Shown here: positions 22,144 to 25,917 of the stretch, in pieces | Layout: every line of letters starts with the position of its first letter | Position numbering within the stretch: position 1 is the first letter of the stretch | DNA from: CAZEQL01 sp964514415 | Lineage (GTDB): Bacteria; Chloroflexota; Dehalococcoidia; GIF9; AB-539-J10 | Assembly: GCA_964514415.1 (NCBI GenBank) | Contig: CAZEQL010000013.1 | Span: 1 to 25,917 of the forward strand | DNA: 25,917 nt | Reading direction: 5' to 3' | Translations under genes and position numbers: made by a program | The notes under the pieces: generated by a model | What the model was told of the DNA's origin: nothing | The model's database searches: none | What the model saw: only the letters and a program-made list of their open reading frames with translations

Positions 22144-24081
22144 GTGAGCGGAGCGAAACAATCTCAATCACTACTTAAAGTAGAGTTTCTACCCTCAAAA
22201 AAAAGTGCTGTAGTACCTCAAGGCACAGTGATAATTGATGCTGCCGCCAAGGCTGGCATACTCATTGATGCTCCTTGTGGCAGGCAAGGACGTTGTGGCA
22301 GATGTTTAGTCAAAGTTGAAAAAGGTCAAGTTAGTGACTATGAAACTCCCTATCTTACTGCCAAACAGATTCACCAGGGGTGGGTTCTATCTTGCGTAGC
22401 TAAAGTAGCTGGAGACCTCGTTATCTCTGTGCCAAGCAAGAAAAAGCAGGTGAGATTAACCACCGAGATCACCACTAGCAGAAAGGCATCTGCTATACGC
22501 CTCGCTTGGCCTTTATCTCCAGCAGTACACCAGTCCTTTTTAGAACTATCCCCACCCAGTTTGGTAGACAACGCTGCTGATTTTGACCGATTAAAATCAG
22601 CAGTGGCAACCAAGTTCGGGATTGAGAAACTCACCGCCAGTTTGCCTTTACTATGTAAACTTAGCCAGAATCTACGAAAAGCTAACTGGCAAGTTACTGT
22701 TGTTATAAATACTCAAAATCAAGACAAAAATGCTCGTCTCATCAATATTTATCCCGGTTATAGAAAGCAACAACCACTTGGCGTTGCCGTAGATATTGGT
22801 ACTACTAACGTTGTGGCTAATTTGGTTGACCTTAGCTCAGGTCACATCCTTAATCAAGCATCAGATTTAAATAAGCAGACTGCCTGCGGAGAGGATGTTA
22901 TTTCCAGAATCATCTACAGTGAGCATAAAGGGGGTGTAAAACAGCTTAATCAGCTAGTAATACAGACTATCAATGAGTTGTTAGATAAACTGACTGAGAA
23001 GAATAACCTTAAAACTACGGATATAGACCAGATGGTAGTAGCTGGCAACACTGCTATGACCCATCTTTTCCTCTCACTTCCTCCAACGCATATTAGACAG
23101 GAACCGTATATTTCCACAACAACTCAGTTTCCTTTGGTCACTGCTCGGGAGTTGGGAGTAAAGATTAATCCCAATGCTTTTATCTATTGTGCTCCAGCGG
23201 TTGCTGCTTATATTGGAGGTGATATCACCGCAGGAGTGCTAAGTTCACACCTATTCAAGAATGACAAACTTAGCCTCTTCTTAGATATCGGCACTAATGG
23301 AGAAATTGTTCTAGGCAACTTGAATTGGATGATGGCTTGCGCCTGTAGTGCTGGTCCTGCCTTTGAGGGAGCTGGTGTTAGCTGTGGCATGCCTGCAAAC
23401 ATAGGTGCAATTGAGGAAGTAACCATAGATTCTAATACCATGGAGCCTACTGTCAAGGTGATTGGTAATACTCCACCATCAGGCATCTGTGGTTCAGGGA
23501 TGATATCTGCCTTAGCCGAAATGCTCACTACGGGGATTGTAGATAAGGCAGGGCATATACTAAAAGCAGTCAGCAGTCAGCAGTCAGCAGTCCATAGCTC
23601 TCGTATTAAGCGTGGAGAGCATGGATACGAGTATGTTCTTTGCTGGGCGACAGATTCAGGCACCGGCGAAAACATTGTCCTTACTGAAGTAGATATTAAC
23701 AATCTCATCCGTACCAAGGCCGCCATCTATGCAGGAATTATGGTAATGCTTAGAAAGCTTGGCATTCCACTATCAGACATTGAGCAGATACTCATTGGTG
23801 GTGCCTTTGGGCAACACATAAATATAGAAAGGGCAATTCAGATAGGGCTCCTACCCGACCTTCCCTGGGAAAAGTTTCAATTCTTAGGTAATGCCTCACT
23901 CTCTGGTGCTTATAACATTCTCCTCTCCCAGCAAGCTCAGCAGCAAGCGGAAAAAATAGCCCGTGAAATAACCTATCTGGAACTCATTGCCGACAACAGC
24001 TTTATGAATGAACTTACCGCAGCATCATTCTTGCCCCACACTAATTCCATTAGTTTCCCGTCTGTCAAGACACTGGCGTAA
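22144..24081 (+). CDS. acsV: Reductive activator of corrinoid iron-sulfur protein (RACo-type, DUF4445)
   Basis: 645 residues. N-terminal 2Fe-2S ferredoxin domain with C45, C51, C54 (APCGRQGRCGRC) and C84; a linker; then an ASKHA ATPase-like region with VAVDIGTTNVVANLVDL (about 213), LFLDIGTNGEIVLGN (about 379), CSAGPAFEGAGVSCGM and GGAFGQHINIERA (about 550). Such proteins use ATP to re-reduce inactive Co(II) cobalamin on AcsC/AcsD to Co(I). The neighbour is acsC, its expected partner. Start is GTG at 22144; no Shine-Dalgarno sequence is seen and translation may be coupled to acsC. Four heptamer repeats fall in a variable loop around residue 475. A similar activator for methyltransferase systems (RamA-like) is less likely because of the acsC neighbour. 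Confidence 0.92.
   Translation: MSGAKQSQSLLKVEFLPSKKSAVVPQGTVIIDAAAKAGILIDAPCGRQGRCGRCLVKVEKGQVSDYETPYLTAKQIHQGWVLSCVAKVAGDLVISVPSKKKQVRLTTEITTSRKASAIRLAWPLSPAVHQSFLELSPPSLVDNAADFDRLKSAVATKFGIEKLTASLPLLCKLSQNLRKANWQVTVVINTQNQDKNARLINIYPGYRKQQPLGVAVDIGTTNVVANLVDLSSGHILNQASDLNKQTACGEDVISRIIYSEHKGGVKQLNQLVIQTINELLDKLTEKNNLKTTDIDQMVVAGNTAMTHLFLSLPPTHIRQEPYISTTTQFPLVTARELGVKINPNAFIYCAPAVAAYIGGDITAGVLSSHLFKNDKLSLFLDIGTNGEIVLGNLNWMMACACSAGPAFEGAGVSCGMPANIGAIEEVTIDSNTMEPTVKVIGNTPPSGICGSGMISALAEMLTTGIVDKAGHILKAVSSQQSAVHSSRIKRGEHGYEYVLCWATDSGTGENIVLTEVDINNLIRTKAAIYAGIMVMLRKLGIPLSDIEQILIGGAFGQHINIERAIQIGLLPDLPWEKFQFLGNASLSGAYNILLSQQAQQQAEKIAREITYLELIADNSFMNELTAASFLPHTNSISFPSVKTLA
23565..23592 (+). repeat. 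Four tandem copies of AGCAGTC inside acsV
   Basis: AGCAGTC repeats perfectly four times. It encodes the Ser/Gln/Ala-rich stretch AVSSQQSAV in a loop between the ASKHA segments. Because the unit is seven bases, gain or loss of a single copy would shift the reading frame; only changes of three copies would keep it. Confidence 0.9.
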
Positions 24082-24210
24082 TAGACAACCAGACGAAGGC
24101 AACACAAGCTATCGAAACAATTCGTTACCTTAACCAAGTGTACAAGCCACCCCAAATTTCCATTTCCATTATGTCGTCACCCCGATGAAAACGAAGATGT
24201 CCCTGATGTG

Positions 24211-24948
24211 TTATCCCTTATCGGAGATGCTAAGTAAAAACGTCTTCATCTCTTGAGAGGTAAGTTCGCGTGTTTCCCCTTCCTTGAGATTACCCAGGCT
24301 GAGACCTCCTGTTCGAATCCGTTTGAGAGCAAGTGCTCGATAACCAAGCTTTTCAAACATGCGACGTACCTGCCGTTTCCTGCCTTCATGTATCGTTATG
24401 CTGTAGTTAAAAGGAGGATATGCCCTTACCTCTTTTAGCACAGCAGGATGGGTCATACCATCGCCAAGCTGAAGACCTCTCTCTATTGCTACTTTCTCAC
24501 CGGGTTGCAGTTTACCCCTGATGAAAACCAGATATTCTTTCTCGTGCTCGAATTTAGGGTGAGTAAGCTGGTAAGTTAATTCCCCATCATTGGTTAGAAG
24601 TAGCAACCCCGTACTATCCTTATCCAGCCGCCCAACCGGATACAGTCGTAGCCCGCGATACTTTTTAGGTAAAACATCTATAACCGTTTTGCGACCCCTG
24701 TCATCTTTCGTGGTGGAGAGAACACCTGTGGGTTTGTTAAGCATCAAATAGACCGTCGGTTCACGTTCCAGGTGAACCAGCTTTCCATCTACCGTGACAG
24801 TGTCCCTTTCTATATTCACGAGGTATAGGAAATCTTCTGTCACATCCCCGTTTACCTGCACTCTGCCCTGTCGTATGGCATCGGCCAACCATCGCCGAGA
24901 ACCTAACCCAGCCTCTACCAGCAATTTAAGCAGCGTATTTGATTCCAT
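24211..24948 (-). CDS. RluB/RsuA-family rRNA pseudouridine synthase
   Basis: 245 residues. An S4 RNA-binding domain occupies about 4-50 (LLKLLVEAGLGSRRWLADAI and QGRVQVNG). The catalytic domain has LMLNKPTGVLSTTKD (68-82) and the nucleophile D109 in YPVGRLDKDSTGLLLLT, then HPKFEHEKEYLV and the C-terminal EGRKRQVRRMFEKLGY and LKRIRTGGLSLG. It modifies uridine in ribosomal RNA; length and S4 domain fit RluB (23S) or RsuA (16S), with RluB more common in such genomes. ATG follows AGGTAT and lies 9 bases after the DUF2284 gene stop. It converges with acsV, leaving 129 bases between the stops where I see no strong terminator. Confidence 0.92.
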   Translation of the reverse strand: MESNTLLKLLVEAGLGSRRWLADAIRQGRVQVNGDVTEDFLYLVNIERDTVTVDGKLVHLEREPTVYLMLNKPTGVLSTTKDDRGRKTVIDVLPKKYRGLRLYPVGRLDKDSTGLLLLTNDGELTYQLTHPKFEHEKEYLVFIRGKLQPGEKVAIERGLQLGDGMTHPAVLKEVRAYPPFNYSITIHEGRKRQVRRMFEKLGYRALALKRIRTGGLSLGNLKEGETRELTSQEMKTFLLSISDKG

Positions 24949-24957
24949 ATACCTGCT

Positions 24958-25596
24958 TCAATCTACAAGCAACAAACCTATCCAGCTTCTTCCCCTATCC
25001 TTGGCGAAACTTAAGTGTAGCCCTGCTCTCTTGGCAGTCGCCATCACGTCTATGCCCATCGCCTCCATGGAGGGTCTAGCCCGAAAGGGATGGCGACAAG
25101 GTAAACCTGATTCAATACCAACACACTGGTCGCAAAGAGTACAGGAGCCAGCTACAAACCCAGCAGCAAAATAATATCCTTTCTCAAGGCAACTAGCCTC
25201 CAGTTGGCCAATTATCTCCTGCAATTTCATCTTGCCAGCCTTTAAGGAATCCTCGTAATCCTTACCAGGTAACTGTGATTGTCTCCCTCCCTCAATCCTG
25301 GAATCATTGACTTGCTCAACAGAAGGAGCATCTACTTTTATCAAGATGGCGCGGTGATATTGTTTTAAAATCTCCCTGAACTTGGACACAGGGAGCACGT
25401 TCGGGGGACATAAAAGGTTTCTACCATAATGAGGACATAGCGGCACCATACATTTTAATAATGCCCTCTCATCCACAACCACATTTCCGACTGGCAATAG
25501 AACGGCTTGCGATGCACCTGACTCTTCCGCTCTGCGACACAGAAACATTATGTCAGCTTCGTATTTTTCTCTGCTCACAATGGAAAATTGTAACAC
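24958..25596 (-). CDS. DUF2284 family putative metal-binding protein
   Basis: 212 residues. Two cysteine groups: C49, C54 and C63 (LKCMVPLCPHYGRNLLCPPN) and C152, C155, C158 and C167 (SCTLCDQCVGIESGLPC). This arrangement, followed by HPFRARPSMEAMGIDV, is that of DUF2284 proteins from anaerobes, thought to bind an iron-sulfur cluster or other metal; the biochemical role is unknown. The ORF opens with GTG at 25594-25596 without a clear ribosome binding site; a second GTG six codons on (25576-25578) is an alternative start. No signal peptide or membrane segment. It is followed by the pseudouridine synthase gene after 9 bases. Confidence 0.85.
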   Translation of the reverse strand: MLQFSIVSREKYEADIMFLCRRAEESGASQAVLLPVGNVVVDERALLKCMVPLCPHYGRNLLCPPNVLPVSKFREILKQYHRAILIKVDAPSVEQVNDSRIEGGRQSQLPGKDYEDSLKAGKMKLQEIIGQLEASCLEKGYYFAAGFVAGSCTLCDQCVGIESGLPCRHPFRARPSMEAMGIDVMATAKRAGLHLSFAKDRGRSWIGLLLVD

Positions 25597-25917
25597 AATA
25601 CTGCAATGGATAATTCGGTAGAATTTCTAAACTGGCTTTCAGCCTGAGCATTTGACTCTGTAACTCTCGCCGATGATAATTGTAACAACGAAGCACACAG
25701 CATACGAACGAAAACGGGAATATCACTGAAGAAGCTATAACCCACCTGGCCAATACTAACACTGCACATTACGATGAAATGTTAGATCGTAGGTAAGCAA
25801 GTAGGATAATCCTGAGGGGCGCTGCCGTAGCTGCTCGAACAGGACTGAAGCTATCCGGCGAAGTTAACTATAGTTAACCACATAATCTCGTATAGAATTC
25901 CTGTCCCATCATTTGTT
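25597..25917. other. 321-base end region without a clear gene
   Basis: No open frame here resembles a protein I know. The overlapping minus-strand frames between 25553 and 25769 have no family features and overlap the DUF2284 start, so I treat them as chance. On the minus strand, 25874-25917 is open to a TAA and could be the last 13 codons (QMMGQEFYTRLCG) of a gene beyond the window, but this is too short to support. A 16-base palindrome lies at 25863-25878. Confidence 0.4.
25863..25878. repeat. Perfect 16-base palindrome
   Basis: GTTAACTATAGTTAAC equals its own reverse complement. It sits about 270 bases upstream of the DUF2284 gene, near the window edge. It could be a dimeric regulator site; no matching second copy was noticed in the window. 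Confidence 0.5.

Noticed and set aside
24082..24210. Terminator between the convergent acsV and pseudouridine synthase genes
   Set aside because: Only a four-base CGAA/TTCG pairing is visible and there is no T run; the CCCCGATGAAAACGAAG stretch looks like a very decayed repeat but cannot be supported.
25553..25769. Two overlapping minus-strand frames of 69 and 64 codons upstream of the DUF2284 gene
   Set aside because: They overlap each other and the DUF2284 start, have no recognisable motif and no clear ribosome binding site.
25874..25917. Possible last 13 codons of a minus-strand gene beyond the window (QMMGQEFYTRLCG then TAA)
   Set aside because: Too short to assign or to separate from chance; mentioned only in the end-region entry.
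1..25917. CRISPR array, IS element, prophage or toxin-antitoxin genes
   Set aside because: No spaced direct repeats, transposase, integrase or phage motifs were seen on either strand.

Overview
The window looks like a chromosomal piece of a strictly anaerobic, moderately AT-rich bacterium, most likely a Dehalococcoidia-type member of the Chloroflexota. That placement is inference. It rests on a Wood-Ljungdahl corrinoid iron-sulfur protein subunit (acsC) next to its reductive activator (acsV), a DapL-type lysine/cell-wall aminotransferase beside dapF, a pgk-tpiA-miaA-dapF order, and several CoA-transferase/acyl-CoA dehydrogenase genes. No phage, IS or CRISPR was seen.

Region 1 (1-12400, all minus strand) is a tightly packed acyl-CoA cluster. 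In transcription order it holds: acyl-CoA dehydrogenase homologue A, a family III CoA-transferase, methylmalonyl-CoA epimerase, acyl-CoA dehydrogenase homologue B, etfB, etfA, a crotonase resembling methylmalonyl-CoA decarboxylase, a second family III CoA-transferase, a radical SAM-PDZ protein, an MmgE/PrpD protein, and the N-terminal part of a methylmalonyl-CoA-mutase-family large subunit cut by the window edge. Several of these lack residues their families normally use: both acyl-CoA dehydrogenases lack Glu at both known base positions, one CoA-transferase has Ile for the catalytic Asp, and the crotonase lacks the hydratase Glu pair. Together they suggest a specialised branched-chain or dicarboxyl-CoA pathway rather than ordinary fatty-acid oxidation. 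A remnant of an epimerase gene before dehydrogenase A shows that an epimerase-dehydrogenase block was duplicated.

Region 2 (12461-19820, minus strand) is housekeeping: polyprenyl synthetase, pgk, tpiA, miaA, dapF, dapL and hflX. The hflX reading frame appears to begin at an ATA codon behind a strong ribosome binding site.

Region 3 (19821-24081, plus strand) starts with a divergent promoter region. It has a textbook sigma-70 promoter overlapped by an almost perfect CIRCE (HrcA) operator, followed by two tiny zinc-binding proteins. Then come tRNA-Arg(TCT), a 257-base stretch with a palindromic repeat, and the acsC-acsV pair. acsV carries a four-copy heptamer repeat in its coding sequence.

Region 4 (24211-25596, minus strand) holds an RluB/RsuA-type pseudouridine synthase and a DUF2284 metal-binding protein. 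The last 321 bases have no clear gene, only a 16-base perfect palindrome and possibly the last codons of a gene beyond the window.
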